Shown: positions 47,425 to 57,780 of the stretch, one piece after another
Layout: each line of letters begins with the position of its first letter
How positions within the stretch are numbered: position 1 is the first letter of the stretch
NCBI GenBank assembly: GCA_036250195.1
Contig: JAVHZZ010000001.1
Coordinates: 393,444,283-393,508,282 of the forward strand
Reading direction: 5' to 3'
Source of the DNA: Mixophyes australis
Taxonomy: Eukaryota > Chordata > Amphibia > Anura > Limnodynastidae
Length of the DNA stretch: 64,000 bases
Notes under the pieces: model-generated
What the model was told of the DNA's origin: nothing
Seen by the model: only the letters and a program-made list of their open reading frames with translations
Databases searched by the model: none
Program-made: the position numbers and the translations under genes

Positions 47425-47470
47425 GGTTTGCCTTGAAAAAGCAATACTAGCGAAACGCGCGTCGGCGTTC
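47425..47470 (+). ncRNA. Hammerhead-like core motif, degenerate
   Basis: CTAGCGAAACGCGCGTCGGC carries GAAAC and a GTC at the expected place for a PLE hammerhead ribozyme. Upstream, where CTGATGA is expected, only CCTTGAAAAAGC is present, so the fold is probably inactive. The same word occurs in complement at 31631-31672. Confidence 0.4.
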
Positions 47471-47749
47471 GCTCTGTGTGTCTGTTCATACTCTATGTAG
47501 GGATTCAATCACGTTATTTTCCTTTCCCCAATTGGGAATACACTTTTATTAAATAAGTAATTTGTATTTCGATTGGGGGCATTAAGACTCAGTTGTCAAG
47601 CGCTGTAGATTAGATCTTCTTGATAATAATTGAATCAGCTGAGTAAATCAACAATCATACAAGGAATAGATTCAGTAATATCTATATGTGGACACTCACA
47701 ACGATTGAATCCTATTGGATCCACTTATAGTCATCATGTCACATCTTAG

Positions 47750-48333
47750 TAATGATTGTAAACCTATTATAATATAGGTATTAGATAGAGATCTATGCTC
47801 TATTCATTTGTAATGTGCAACAATGTGATAAGCTTGTTAAAAGATTTAGCACATAATTAAAAACACTGCAGACATCTGTTTTTGTGCTATTCAATTAGAT
47901 GCACTGTATACCAGACTGGTTGATTCCTCCTATAAAATATGAATTCATTATTAGATAGAAAACTATATACTAGCTATTTTGGACTCTATAATAGTGTGAG
48001 GAGACCAGTACAGATTCAATACACTTTAGAGATTATTGGACAGTGCTACATCTATATCTCTGAAACCCTACATATTTGGGAAATTATATTGTCTTACATT
48101 TCAGCAATTTCCTTGGGTAATGATCATAAACCTATTATAACATAGGTATCAGACAGATATTTAAGTTCTCATCATTTTGTAATGCGCAGCAATGTGACAA
48201 GTTTGTCATAAGACTCAGCACATAATTCAAGACACTGCAGACATTTGTGTCTGTGCTGTTTACTTAGATCCATTGTATAACATACTGGCTAATTCCTCGT
48301 ATGAAACTTCAACTTATTAATGTACAAGTATTA
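47750..48333 (+). repeat. Tandem PLE terminal repeats, about 365-bp period
   Basis: Segment starting TAATGATTGTAAACCTATTA near 47750 recurs as TAATGATCATAAACCTATTA near 48118, and the rest follows (ACACTGCAGACAT at 47866 and 48231). This is a direct partial duplication of the terminal repeat, common in Penelope-like elements. Confidence 0.75.
48331..48333 (+). repeat. Harbinger target duplication TTA, left
   Basis: TTA precedes AGCTGGGTACACAC; same three bases follow the right end at 54870-54872. The uninterrupted PLE copy has a single TTA. Confidence 0.85.
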
Positions 48334-48871
48334 AGCTGGGTACACACTACACTGTTTTCGTCCAATAATCGGCTCAAACAGCCGACATACGACTGCTCGT
48401 TTAAAAGTCGGGTCAGTGTGTGCAGTGACATGATGGTCGAAAGTCTACCCAAATGGACGATTGTCGCCTCATTTGGTTGGTCATACCGTTTAATATTTTC
48501 GTTCCAATCTCGTTTCCGCTGTGCAGTGTGTATAAACTTCCGACCGATCCACGACAATCCTCCGATACTTCCTCGACCTGGGGGGCGTGTGTATGTTAAT
48601 TTTTTATGTAAATCCCAGTCCTATGTGGTGCGGAATCCGGACATCACAGGCTTGTGTTTTGTATAGATGTGTATTGCACCTGTCTGGCTGCAGACCATTA
48701 CACGTGTATAAAGCACATGGGTTATTACCCTTTGCATCTATGTTGGCAATCATTTCTCATTTAACCTTTATAAAGTTTAAAAACTAGGAAAGCTATAAAG
48801 CCATATTAACCTTTATTAAATAATATTTATAAAATACTCTGAATAAACCACACAGTGTTAATGCAACAGTT

Positions 48872-49405
48872 TTATTGCAGGTAAAAAAAATAACAATATA
48901 AATTTGTATAGTACAATATGAAACGTGAAAAAAAAATAGTATTACAGTGAAAGGGTGCTACTGGTTTGTGGCACAACAGTTGCAAACAGCATATGCATGT
49001 CATCAAAATTATTATCAAGGTTTTTGATTTTTTCTTAATGTTGGCAATTTTTCCTTTCATTTCTTTAAAATAATCGTTGAGCTTGGCAACATTTTTTTCT
49101 TGTTCCGAACTTTCATTGGATATGACGATGGTATCTATGAAGCAAGAAAATAAAAAAGTTTTACCATTACGCTTCTATATCTGTAATAAAGTTAATAAAA
49201 GTTTTATTCCAACACTTGAAATGTGGTCACCTTGCACACTGCACGAGATCAGTTTGTGTTGTGGTCCCTCTGGCACATTTATTTTTTCTTGTTTTATAAC
49301 AGGTGTTATTACATCAATGGTATCTACAGTGGCCTTGTCACCATTAATTCTTGTTTCGGACAAAACAATAATCATACATTTGCATTGGTTCATGTGACAG
49401 TAGAA
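48872..49405 (-). pseudogene. 3' exons of Harbinger Myb/SANT-like gene (proposed)
   Basis: Minus-strand frame SETRINGDKATVDTIDVITP up to SCSVQ ends at a GTGACC donor at 49231; a second piece starting after CATAG at 49134 encodes NESSEQEKNVAKLNDYFKEM and a lysine-rich helix. By position and strand these could be downstream exons of the gene starting at 51720, with the solo LTR in the intron. Exon joins are inferred, not shown. Confidence 0.4.
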
Positions 49406-49649
49406 TAAAATACATAAAGTCCTTCAAACAGGTACACTACACGACTACACGTTGTCACGGGCACTAGGAGTCTTTACCCAGGGATCACCAGGTGATAGGC
49501 TTACCAGAGCAGTATAGGTGGTAATATGGTACTCTGGTAGCAGGGTGATCACGGAACAGGAAATAGCAGATGATGAGATGCTCAGGAAAGTCTATGACTA
49601 GCAGCACTGGTAATATGGAGGTATAAATACACGAGGAACTGTATGGACA

Positions 49650-49940
49650 AAGGACACGTGAAGGTAGTCAGTGGTCTGCGGTAGCAAGTTGTACCACTGC
49701 TATAGTGAGGAGGAATGTCCAACAGAAACGAGGAGGTGATGAGAGTCAGCGGTCTGCGGATAGCAAGTTGTACCGCTGTCTGAGTGAAGGAATGGAATCC
49801 AAGTGGAGGTATCCGGGGAGTCAGTGGTCTGCGATAGCAAGTTGTACCACTGCTATGTGAGAGGATACTGGAACAGGTGATACAGGAAACAGGGATCAGT
49901 GGTCTGCCTCTAGCAAGTTGTACCACTGAATATATATGTG
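49650..49940 (+). repeat. Tandem repeat, about 75-85-bp unit, in solo LTR
   Basis: Four copies of a unit with TCAGTGGTCTGCGGTAGCAA / GTTGTACCACTG core at about 49660, 49745, 49822 and 49890. Confidence 0.8.
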
Positions 49941-50689
49941 AGGAGGTGCACGGGGAGAGACTGCAACACAGGATATACACGGGCACCTTAAACTCGATCC
50001 ACAGTAATATGCACAATATATATAAATGACTGAACAGCACTGCAATTATAGAAAGTCTCTTGAAGTAATCCGGCACAAGATAACACAGTCAATGATGGCA
50101 ATAGACTCAGCGGATAGCAAACTCCAGAGGAGAACCAACACAGTCCAGCAAGATATGCAATACACCAGCACAGTCAATGAGAAGTATGCATACCGTGGTT
50201 CAGAAGCAGGCAGTCAGACAGGAGTGCAGAGATACCTGAGCGGCAGGAGGCCGGCAGGATGCGAAGTCCCTGGATGGGTGAAGCGGTGGTCTAGTAGGTG
50301 CAGCGCACAGGTAAGACCAGCAGGGAAACAAATACACAGGAATCAGTAGAGCGTGGAACTGGACTCCTGGAGGACCCTGGAGAATGGTGATGGTCTAGCA
50401 GAGGGGTAAATGGTGAGACACGAATCCAATGCTGACAGGCGGGTAGAGACCAGCGGGAACACAGGAAAGTGTGGAGAGCGGATCAGCAGTAGATGGACGA
50501 GTAGAGCTGAGAGTAGCAGCAGCAGGACTCTGCGGACACACGGAGGTAGCCAATAGCAACCAGCAGGTGCAGTAACGATGGGACACGGGAGAGCAGAGTT
50601 GAGCTGGAACTGTTGATCACGGAGAGTAGCGGATAGCAATAGTAGCAGCAGTCTCGAGGAAACACGGGAGAGTTGAGATGAGCTGAAGA

Positions 50690-50965
50690 CTGAAGCGCAC
50701 AGAGGCAGCGGATAGGAATCAGCCAAACAGTCACGATGAAACACAGGCGAGTTGCAGGTTGAAGACTGTAGTGCATGGAGGCAGCGGATAGGAATCAGCT
50801 AACAGTCACGATGATGCACAGGTGAGTAGATGTAGATTGAAGACTGTAGTGCACGGAGGCAGCGGATAGGAATCAGCTAACAGTCACAATGATATATGGT
50901 AGAGTTGAAGTGGCTAGAAGACTGTAGTGCACGGAGGCAGCAGATAGGAATCAGCTAACAGTCAC
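50690..50965 (+). repeat. About 77-bp tandem repeat in solo LTR
   Basis: Units contain GACTGTAGTGCACGGAGGCA then GCGGATAGGAATCAGCTAAC. The same unit in the other orientation recurs at 63100-63520 with 77-bp spacing. Confidence 0.85.
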
Positions 50966-51328
50966 GATGATACACAGGATGGTAGAAGTGGTATGGGAAC
51001 CACAGTAGTAGAAGTGGTTTGGAAACCACAGAAGTAGAAGTGGTTTGGAAACCACAGGAATCAGCAGCGCTGAATACACGAGGAAAACACAGGAACACCT
51101 TCAGAGACTCATGGGGAATGAGACTCCAAGATCAGGCAACGTGGTATTGACCACAGGTGCTTAATATAGGGAGTGTTGCCTGATCTGCCAATTAAGTTAA
51201 AGGAGCATACACTGAAGGATTAGAAAGGGCTGCGCATGCGCAGTCCCTCAGGATGGAGGACGACCACGGTTCCTAAATGTCCGGGAAGAAGCACTCACAG
51301 TCCGGTGAGTGACACACGTGCTACTCAC

Positions 51329-51720
51329 TTTTTTTAATGTTTCTACGAATTTGCTCCAGTCTCCAAGCCTCTTTATTTTTAAGGTCCGACCACCTCTTCT
51401 GCACTTGGAATTTATTTCTTCCAAGTTTTTCCTTCAGTAATCGCAGTAGTTTTTGCATTATCAATTCCTTTCTATTATTCACTTTTCTGTACTTTTCGCT
51501 TTTGACAGTCGAGGTCGTACTGGTCCAGTACTTTTACCATCATCTCCATCTCTCTTGGGCTCATTGACTTTGCTCTTTTAACTGCAGTACATTCTTCTTG
51601 AGCATCTCCATCCCCCACCTTAACTTTTCCAACATTTGTTGGCCCTTCCACCACCATTTGTGACTGCATCTCCATCTCCATTGCCTCAACCCCCACTAAC
51701 ACCTTCTCTTCATTCGCCAT
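51329..51720 (-). pseudogene. Harbinger Myb/SANT-like DNA-binding protein, exon 1
   Basis: Starts ATG at 51720 with an acidic N-terminus, then SPREMEMMVKVLDQYDLD and, past two adjacent stops at 51472-51477 and a one-base insertion in an A-run near 51427, KFQVQKRWSDLKNKEAWRLE. This is the Myb/SANT-like helix set found in Harbinger second proteins and their domesticated relatives. It ends at a GTGAGT donor; the solo LTR lies 10 bp into the intron. Broken, so inactive in this copy. Confidence 0.7.
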
Positions 51721-52009
51721 CTTCTCACGTTCCTCGGCGCCAGACAGGCTCGTCTATAATTTTATACACTCAGACATGGGCGTTTGTTTTGAGAATGGAG
51801 CATTGTGGGTGATGCCTATTCATGTATAATAACCTTGTGTATGTTTTTTTTTTCTATAACTGTAACCCGTTCATGACCATTTCATACGAAGTACATTCGT
51901 TCACATATACGGTAAGTTATTTCTGATTGGTACATACATGTGTACTTGCATTGGTTTATTGTACAGCACAGATGGGACTTATGTTTCTTTTATACCCAAA
52001 CAGAACACA
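51721..52009. promoter_or_regulatory. Divergent intergenic region between Myb-like and MADF genes
   Basis: About 290 bp separate the minus-strand ATG at 51720 from the plus-strand ATG at 52010. It probably holds a shared promoter by position; I see no clear TATA box. A TTTATACCCAAACAG acceptor-like stretch just before 52004 suggests a 5' untranslated exon for the plus-strand gene. Confidence 0.4.
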
Positions 52010-52426
52010 ATGGCTTACGAAAGAAATGCTGACCTAATGAAGGATTTTATTGAGACCTACAGGGCTCACCCATGTTTGTGGAAAGCCAAATCTAAAGAGT
52101 ATTCTAACAGAATGATGCGAAACATGGCGATGCAAGAGCTTGTAAAAGCATATCTGCCATATCACCCTGGAGCAACTGTTGAATGGGCAAAAAGCAAGAT
52201 CCAGAACCTTAGGACTGTGTATAAAAAAGAATTAAATAAAGTTGAAGCAGCCAAAAAATCTGGAGCTGCAGCTGAAGACGTGTATGTGCCAAAGCTATGG
52301 TACTTTGATATGTTACACTTTGTGAGGGACCAAGAAACACCACGTACGTCCACTAGCAGCATGCCCACAGACAGCAGTTCATCCCCAGAGGTAGAGAAAG
52401 CATATGAAATATCTGCAAGCAGCACA
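52010..52426 (+). CDS. Harbinger MADF-BESS protein, exon 1
   Basis: ATG at 52010 opens a MADF (Myb/SANT-like) domain: LMKDFIETYRAHPCLWKAKS, then AMQELVKAYLPYHPGATVEW and KLWYFDMLHFVRDQ. 139 codons to a consensus donor ACA|GTAAGT at 52426; phase 0. MADF proteins bind DNA and often carry a C-terminal BESS motif for partner contact. In Harbinger elements the second protein helps bring transposase to the nucleus and the ends. No stops. Confidence in domain is high; start choice is by domain position. Confidence 0.85.
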
Positions 52427-52522
52427 GTAAGTACAGTACATTATGATGTTGCTATGTAACAGATTTATTCATGTTCAAACAATCAACAACACAATAATAA
52501 TGCATAAAATGTATATAAACAG

Positions 52523-53281
52523 TCATAAGCAATCATTCTGCCATGGCACGACACCATCACCGTTGAAGTACGTAAGATTTAATTTTGCCAATGAACTACT
52601 ATTTTTAGAGTGTCCACACTCTAATGGTGTCAAGCCCACTACCTCCATGTCCTCGGCATTACTTTCCACATTGACCTGAGTGGTACGTCCACTGTTGCTT
52701 TTACGCCGCAGAAAGTTATGCAGAACACAACAGGCCATCACTACTTTGTCGACTTTGTCCAAACGCAGGTTTATTGTAGAATGAAAAACTTGGAACCTGT
52801 TACTTAGAATCCCAAAGGCATTTTCAACTACACGCCGAGCATGTGACAGTCTGTAATTAAATATACGCCTTTCAATGGTCAGATTTCTTTGTGGGTATGG
52901 TTTTAAAACATTGTTGTGCAATGCAAAGGCATCATCTGCCACGAACACAAAGTATAGTCCATATTTTGTGCTACTCCGCGATGGAAGGTTTAGGGCATTG
53001 TTTTGTAGTTTGTTATGGAAGGTAGAATGCTCCAATGCACCTCCATCTGAGACTCTTCCATTTTTTCCAATGTCCACAAATAGGAATTCATAGTTCGCAT
53101 CCACTATGGCCATTAAAATAATGCTAAAAAACCCTTTGTAGTTATAGTAGAGGGATCCACTGTTTGATGGTGGCATGATTCAGACATGTTTGCCATCAAT
53201 GGCACCATCTCAATTTGGGAAATTCCACAGTCTCTCAAAGTCTTCCGCTATCACTTTCCAGTCTTCCTCTGTCGATGGAAA
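52523..53281 (-). pseudogene. Harbinger DDE transposase, exon 2
   Basis: From acceptor TTTCAG at 53282 the frame reads FPSTEEDWKVIAEDFERLW, then a stop at 53210-53212, GAIDGKHV with the first catalytic aspartate, a second stop at 53180-53182, and then an open run: SGSLYYNYKGFFSIILMAIV, RVSDGGALEHS (second D), ARRVVENAFGILSNRFQVF (E), and a HNFLRRK tail. This is the DDE_Tnp_4 catalytic domain of Harbinger (HARBI1-like). Two stops make it inactive; both are single-base changes from sense codons. Confidence 0.9.
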
Positions 53282-53357
53282 CTGAAACATAAAGATATGT
53301 ACATAGTTTACATTTAAACAAGCAATTGCATTCCCTCATTCGTTTGCTCTTTTTCAG

Positions 53358-53939
53358 CCTGCACTACTGTCTGATGGGCTCTTGCTGGAAGTTGAAGACC
53401 CGGATGCTACAACAATTAATAGCACTGCACCTGAAAGCCAGGTAACTGCTGACAGCCAGGATGTGACCCAAGCTGATACACCAGCAAAAAACAATCAGAA
53501 GCGAAAGAGACGCAGAATAAATGAAATACAAGAAACTGATACACTAGCAGAAAAGATGATTGATTGCGCCAACACTCTGATAACAAAAAGAAAGGAACAG
53601 GACGCATTTGATTTCCTCGGAGCAACAATAGCTAGCAAAATGAGAAGTAGTAGCAAGCGCATACAAGCTGAAATGGAGCCGCTGCTGTGCGACCTCATGT
53701 GTAGGGTTACCGCTGAAGATTTTTGGCCAGACACATTTATTTCCACAACTAACCATAGACACAAACAATCATACACATTTCAGACAGCACAGTTACAGTG
53801 TGGTACCATGGGCGGACAAAGCAGCATGTCTCAACCTTATATGACATCCACGCCATTACCATCAGTAAGGATGCCACATTACGCAGGGGACACATCTGGT
53901 ATGGACACAAGCGAAATTTTGCACTACCAACAATTATAA
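53358..53939 (+). CDS. Harbinger MADF-BESS protein, exon 2
   Basis: Acceptor TTTTTCAG at 53357; CCT GCA CTA continues in phase 0 with exon 1. Encodes an acidic, low-complexity linker, a basic KRKRRRINE nuclear-localisation-like stretch, and DFLGATIASKMRSSSKR, which is in the position of a BESS motif, then a tail ending at a TAA at 53937-53939. Predicted total with exon 1 is 332 residues. Open throughout. Confidence 0.82.
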   Translation, partial: PALLSDGLLLEVEDPDATTINSTAPESQVTADSQDVTQADTPAKNNQKRKRRRINEIQETDTLAEKMIDCANTLITKRKEQDAFDFLGATIASKMRSSSKRIQAEMEPLLCDLMCRVTAEDFWPDTFISTTNHRHKQSYTFQTAQLQCGTMGGQSSMSQPYMTSTPLPSVRMPHYAGDTSGMDTSEILHYQQL

Positions 53940-54071
53940 ACTATTGCTCTGTTCCAAATAATTTATGAATTGCGCATTCCAAGTTAAAAGTATTTTTACA
54001 ATGTTATATATGTTAATATGTATGCTAATAAACCGCTATTTTTACAATAAATACTTTTGCTTTTCACCAAC

Positions 54072-54527
54072 CTTCATATACTGGTCACTGAGAACTTCGA
54101 TTCTAGCATCACAGGTGTCAGGTATTATCATGCCAAGAGCTTGAGGTGAAATAGCCGTACTGTATTTAAGATTTGAAAGTGTTCTCCCTGTTGCCAAAAC
54201 TCTTAGTGTTGCCACCAGTCTTTGCTCTGGCGGTATGGGTCTCCTTAAATGGGTGTTCTCCCTCTGGATGAGAGGGGTTACTAGTTGGAGCAGTTCCTGA
54301 AAAGTGGAATCATTCATACGAAGAAAATTCTTGAAATCATCTGGGTTGTTGTCGTGTATCTCCTGTAGCAGGGGCATATGAGAGAACGTGTCTCTCCTCT
54401 TGAACCAATCTTTGCTCCAACAAGATCTACTCTTAATCCGTCTTTCTCTTTGGTTGCGTACCAGCAGTCTTCTTGCCACAGCAAGCAGGAGAAGTGCAGT
54501 TGCTTGTTCTTGTACTTCAGTAGCCAT
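54072..54527 (-). pseudogene. Harbinger DDE transposase, exon 1
   Basis: ATG at 54527; 152 codons to AAG before donor GTTGGT at 54072, phase 0 with exon 2. Encodes WFKRRDTFSHMPLLQEI, FRMNDSTFQELLQLVTPLI-like helices and PPEQRLVATLRVLATG, the HARBI1-type N-terminal helix-turn-helix region. This exon is intact. Assembly with exon 2 would be about 404 residues, near the size of Harbinger transposases. Confidence 0.88.
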
Positions 54528-54869
54528 TGTAGGTTTACAAATAGGAATGAATGAAGAGACAGTGTAGCCTTCTGTTTTTATGCTGTTTTGGGAGTTAACT
54601 ATAGTGAAAGGTCTGCCCCTTTATGCTAATGTCTTTGGTATCTCGTTACAGTTCCCGCAAATGTCGCTGCAGTGTGTACGAAATTTAAATTATTGTTCAA
54701 GACAACATGGCTTTAAAAAGTCGCTAAAGGGACGTCCGCTCTTCCCTTTATCGTCCTAAACAAGGCTAGTGTGTATGCAGTCCATGGACCGAGCGATCGG
54801 ACCATTGGTCGCATGTAAAATCGCTCGGCATAAAAAGTTGGTCGAAATTTCTGTAGTGTGTACCCAGCT

Positions 54870-54872
54870 TTA
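54870..54872 (+). repeat. Harbinger target duplication TTA, right
   Basis: TTA after CCCAGCT; pairs with 48331-48333. Confidence 0.85.
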
Positions 54873-55256
54873 GATAGAGTATTGTATACCAGATATTTTG
54901 GATCCAATAATAACGTGAGGCGACTAGTATAGATCTAATAGATCATAGAGATTATTGGACATATTTATATATATATCTCTGTAACCCTGCATACATGTGA
55001 TAACTCATTGCTTTATTTAATATACATATACCAATTCAGGACATGACCACAGAGCTATTGCAGTTGATCTGCAATTTTAATTCACCATGTATGTTTTTTT
55101 TTTAATATTTTGCTAGCTTCTTATGTACTTAGGAGGATTGTACAATTGTTTTATTTTAAATATACCAATAAAATTGATGTTTTATATGTAACAATATACC
55201 CATTCCTATATCCTGAGTGCCCCTTCTAGACACCTCTTTTTTTCTCCCTTCCTTAA
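54873..55256 (+). repeat. PLE terminal repeat, right copy (distal part)
   Basis: Continues 48287-48333 after the Harbinger insertion. Inverse of 39332-39700, ending CCTTCCTTAA at 55256. Confidence 0.85.
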
Positions 55257-56895
55257 TTACTATATAAGTGTTAGGTTGCACCACTCAGGAGTTCCTCTGG
55301 ATTTATGTACCCTGAGAAATGAGTTGCACATTAATGTACTCATGTAAGGATTTATAGCCAATGGTTTAATTGTAAAAACTAAAACAACTGCATGTACGGC
55401 GCTGCAGACCTTAAGTGGTGCCTTAAATAAAATATGTATAAGGGATAATTTAGCGCCTCTGACGGCCATTGCTAAGGCCAATAAAGAAGGCCAATTTCAC
55501 AGAGAGTAGGTTTATGGACAAGGACAAGTTGTCGACGAACTCTAGGTATGACGAGTCGTATTATTTGAGCATGGACATTGCCAATCCCTCATAAAACATT
55601 TTAGGCAAGAAAATGAGGGCTAAACTGATCTCACTAGAACTTGTTGCGGGTATTTCACTTCATTCTTGAACTGAGCAGGCTAAGGGAATATGGTATTTCT
55701 TTTTAAAACAATCTGAGATGAGTCAAATCAAAGTTAGGATTCTAGGGTTCCTTGCCGGTATCTCCCTGTTTTTTTAGTAGGGGTGCCTTTTCTGATGAAG
55801 AGGAACCTTCTTATAATGGTAATGTGAGCTTTATGGCATTAAATTTCTTCATAGAAACGGGTGGAGAGAAAATGCTATTATTAGTGGCTGTCCTCCATCT
55901 TCCTCGTTGACAGAAAATCTGACATTCTAAGCACAAGCGATCTTGGCAGTCGGTCCTGCTGATCACATGACCCTGTGCTTAGAGCTCTGTGACACATAGA
56001 AAAATTTCACATCATTTTTTCATGTCAGCGTGTTTTTTGGGAGGCTGTCACCACCCACTAGCTGTTACTAGGTGAACAAATGTGAGTCTGTGTGTGTAAG
56101 AGTGGAAGTGTAATTCAGTGTGTATGTCTGGCACCATCTATGAGAAATGTGTGAGCTTGTGTGTGTCATCATATAAGAGAAATGTGCTGTATTCATTCCT
56201 TTATAGTAAAAACGTATTGCATTTAAATAAAAAGTAAATTCAGTTTATGTTAACAATATATATATATATATATATACATATATATATTAAATTTAAATCA
56301 CATAACATGCAATGTAAAGTTAAACCTTTCAATATTTTTTGTTTATATGTTATTACTTTTTAATACCTGCATTACAATGGGACATTTTTTATTTTTCTAT
56401 AATTTGATATATTTATTGGTGATGATAGAATGGACATTACAAAATCACGCCGAGTGCATGTTGACCATATAGGCAGCCTGTGCTCCAGTAAGCTATCCAA
56501 GTCTCGATTTAATTCACCATGACAAGTAGACAATCTCTGCCATTTGGCTATTTCCTCTGCCATTAGTCTACCAGGCCTCATTTTCAATATTTCCAATTAA
56601 AAATGTATTTGAAAAAGTTAAAGCACAAAATACATTATGTCCAATATTGAGCATTCTCTATATTCCTGGTTTGTACATTATCTATATAAGTAGATTTATT
56701 CCTTCCAGTTTGGGTGCTTATTGTATAAACATTTTCATTAAAAATCCAGATGAAACTAATTTCGTATATGCCATAAAACAAAGAAACCTAAATACTTCCT
56801 TTGCAATAAAACATGATACAAAATACAAATACAATAAAGCCAAGTTGTAAATTAATCTATGTTAATTAAACATTAGTGTTTATAAAAATAAAGCT
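55257..56895. other. Intergenic
   Basis: No gene. 55380-55435 resembles an L2-related 3' tail (GTACGGCGCTGCAGACC). (TA)n microsatellite at about 56257-56288. Confidence 0.5.
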
Positions 56896-57025
56896 TGTTA
56901 TTCAATTTTATTTTTATTTTCTTTCTTCAATGCTTATTTGAGGCTTGTGTTGATTTTTCTTCGGACTTACCTTGATTTCTCATATACAATTCCCATGCAA
57001 TGAAATTAATCAAAGATAATTTACA

Positions 57026-57340
57026 TCAGAAATTTTCTACATTAACGTTATATATATAAAAAAATAATAATTCACAGTCCTTGTTTAAACCTTTGGGAAT
57101 GAGACAGTCCAATTTAAATATCCAGGACAACTCAGTCCTTACAAGTTGATTTTCTATTTCTGTGTTTCCAGTTTTTTGGACCGAATCTATCCCAAAAAAA
57201 GAAAACAAAGTCCAATGTAGAACAATTATGGTTTTTTTTAAAGAAAAAGATAAAGAATGTAGTGTATAACCTTTCTTGATGTTGTTTAAATGTTCCCCAA
57301 TATGTTTCTTTAATGATCTAGCGGTCTTACCAGGCCACAA
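57026..57340 (-). pseudogene. PLE GIY-YIG endonuclease remnant
   Basis: Encodes GKTARSLKKHIGEHLNNIKK and, further, FFGIDSVQK and WIFKLDCLIPKGLN, the typical C-terminal PLE endonuclease region. The GIY core just upstream is not readable. Confidence 0.75.
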
Positions 57341-57495
57341 CTATATTCCAATAAGTAAATAATGTTCTTGAAATTACATCTGATTAAATGATTTATCATG
57401 TATTTTTTATTTTTTTTACAGTAAATTCCTGAATTTTACTATCTTTATTCTCAATAGTCCTACAAACCGAAAATGTTCCACATCTATAAAATCCC

Positions 57496-57780
57496 TTATT
57501 TTTTATTACACCTCTTTGAATTTTGTTTGGCTTTAACCAGCCTATCTTTAAGATTGTCTGCTCTTTTATAAATAAATGTTGGCTTTTCAGGAAGGATTTG
57601 TAACAGAACTTTCATCCTTATGTAGAATATTCCAATACTTATGTATGGTTTTTTTTCTACATTTTTATGAAGGCTAATATATTTGGTAATTAATGCAACA
57701 TCATATATTTTGAGTCTTCTGTTCCTTATTTTTAGCAGGCAATAGCAATGTTTGTCTATTAATAAAAAGGAATTGATCAA
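57496..57780 (-). pseudogene. PLE RT C-terminal/linker remnant
   Basis: ISLHKNVEKKPYISIGIF and VLLQILPEKPTFIYKRADNL match the stretch between RT and GIY-YIG in PLE proteins. Confidence 0.6.

Larger units (their letters stand above)
43380..47470 (+). mobile_element. Penelope-like element (Neptune-like), body
   Basis: Plus-strand coding remnants: N-terminal NLTDKELTP / LLSK block, RT with VESLYTNI and YIDDVF, and a C-terminal GIY-YIG endonuclease. RT followed by GIY-YIG defines Penelope-like elements. Multiple stops and a 481-bp insertion disrupt it. Terminal repeats flank it in inverted orientation (39332-39759 and 48287-55256). Confidence 0.88.
49453..51314 (-). repeat. Solo LTR, 1862 bp, in Harbinger
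   Basis: Ends TGTCACGGGC and GTGAGTGACA (TG...CA) with exact 5-bp duplication CACGT (49448-49452 and 51315-51319). Its minus-strand start matches the LTR beginning at 62756. It has internal tandem repeats: four units around the word GCAAGTTGTACCACTG (49660-49930) and about 77-bp units around GGCAGCGGATAGGAATCAGC (50690-50960). Long LTR, no coding part. Confidence 0.92.
48334..54869. mobile_element. Harbinger (PIF) DNA transposon, 6536 bp with nested LTR
   Basis: Terminal inverted repeat AGCTGGGTACACACTACA at both ends, flanked by TTA, the PIF/Harbinger duplication. Encodes a DDE transposase (minus), a MADF-BESS protein (plus) and a Myb/SANT-like protein (minus). A 1.86-kb solo LTR lies inside; without it the element is about 4.7 kb. 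The inserted site is the right PLE terminal repeat; the left repeat at 39700 is the empty-site equivalent. Confidence 0.93.

Noticed and set aside
48309..48666. 121-codon and 82-codon frames at the Harbinger left end
   Set aside because: They run through the terminal inverted repeat and subterminal region, where no known protein is encoded.
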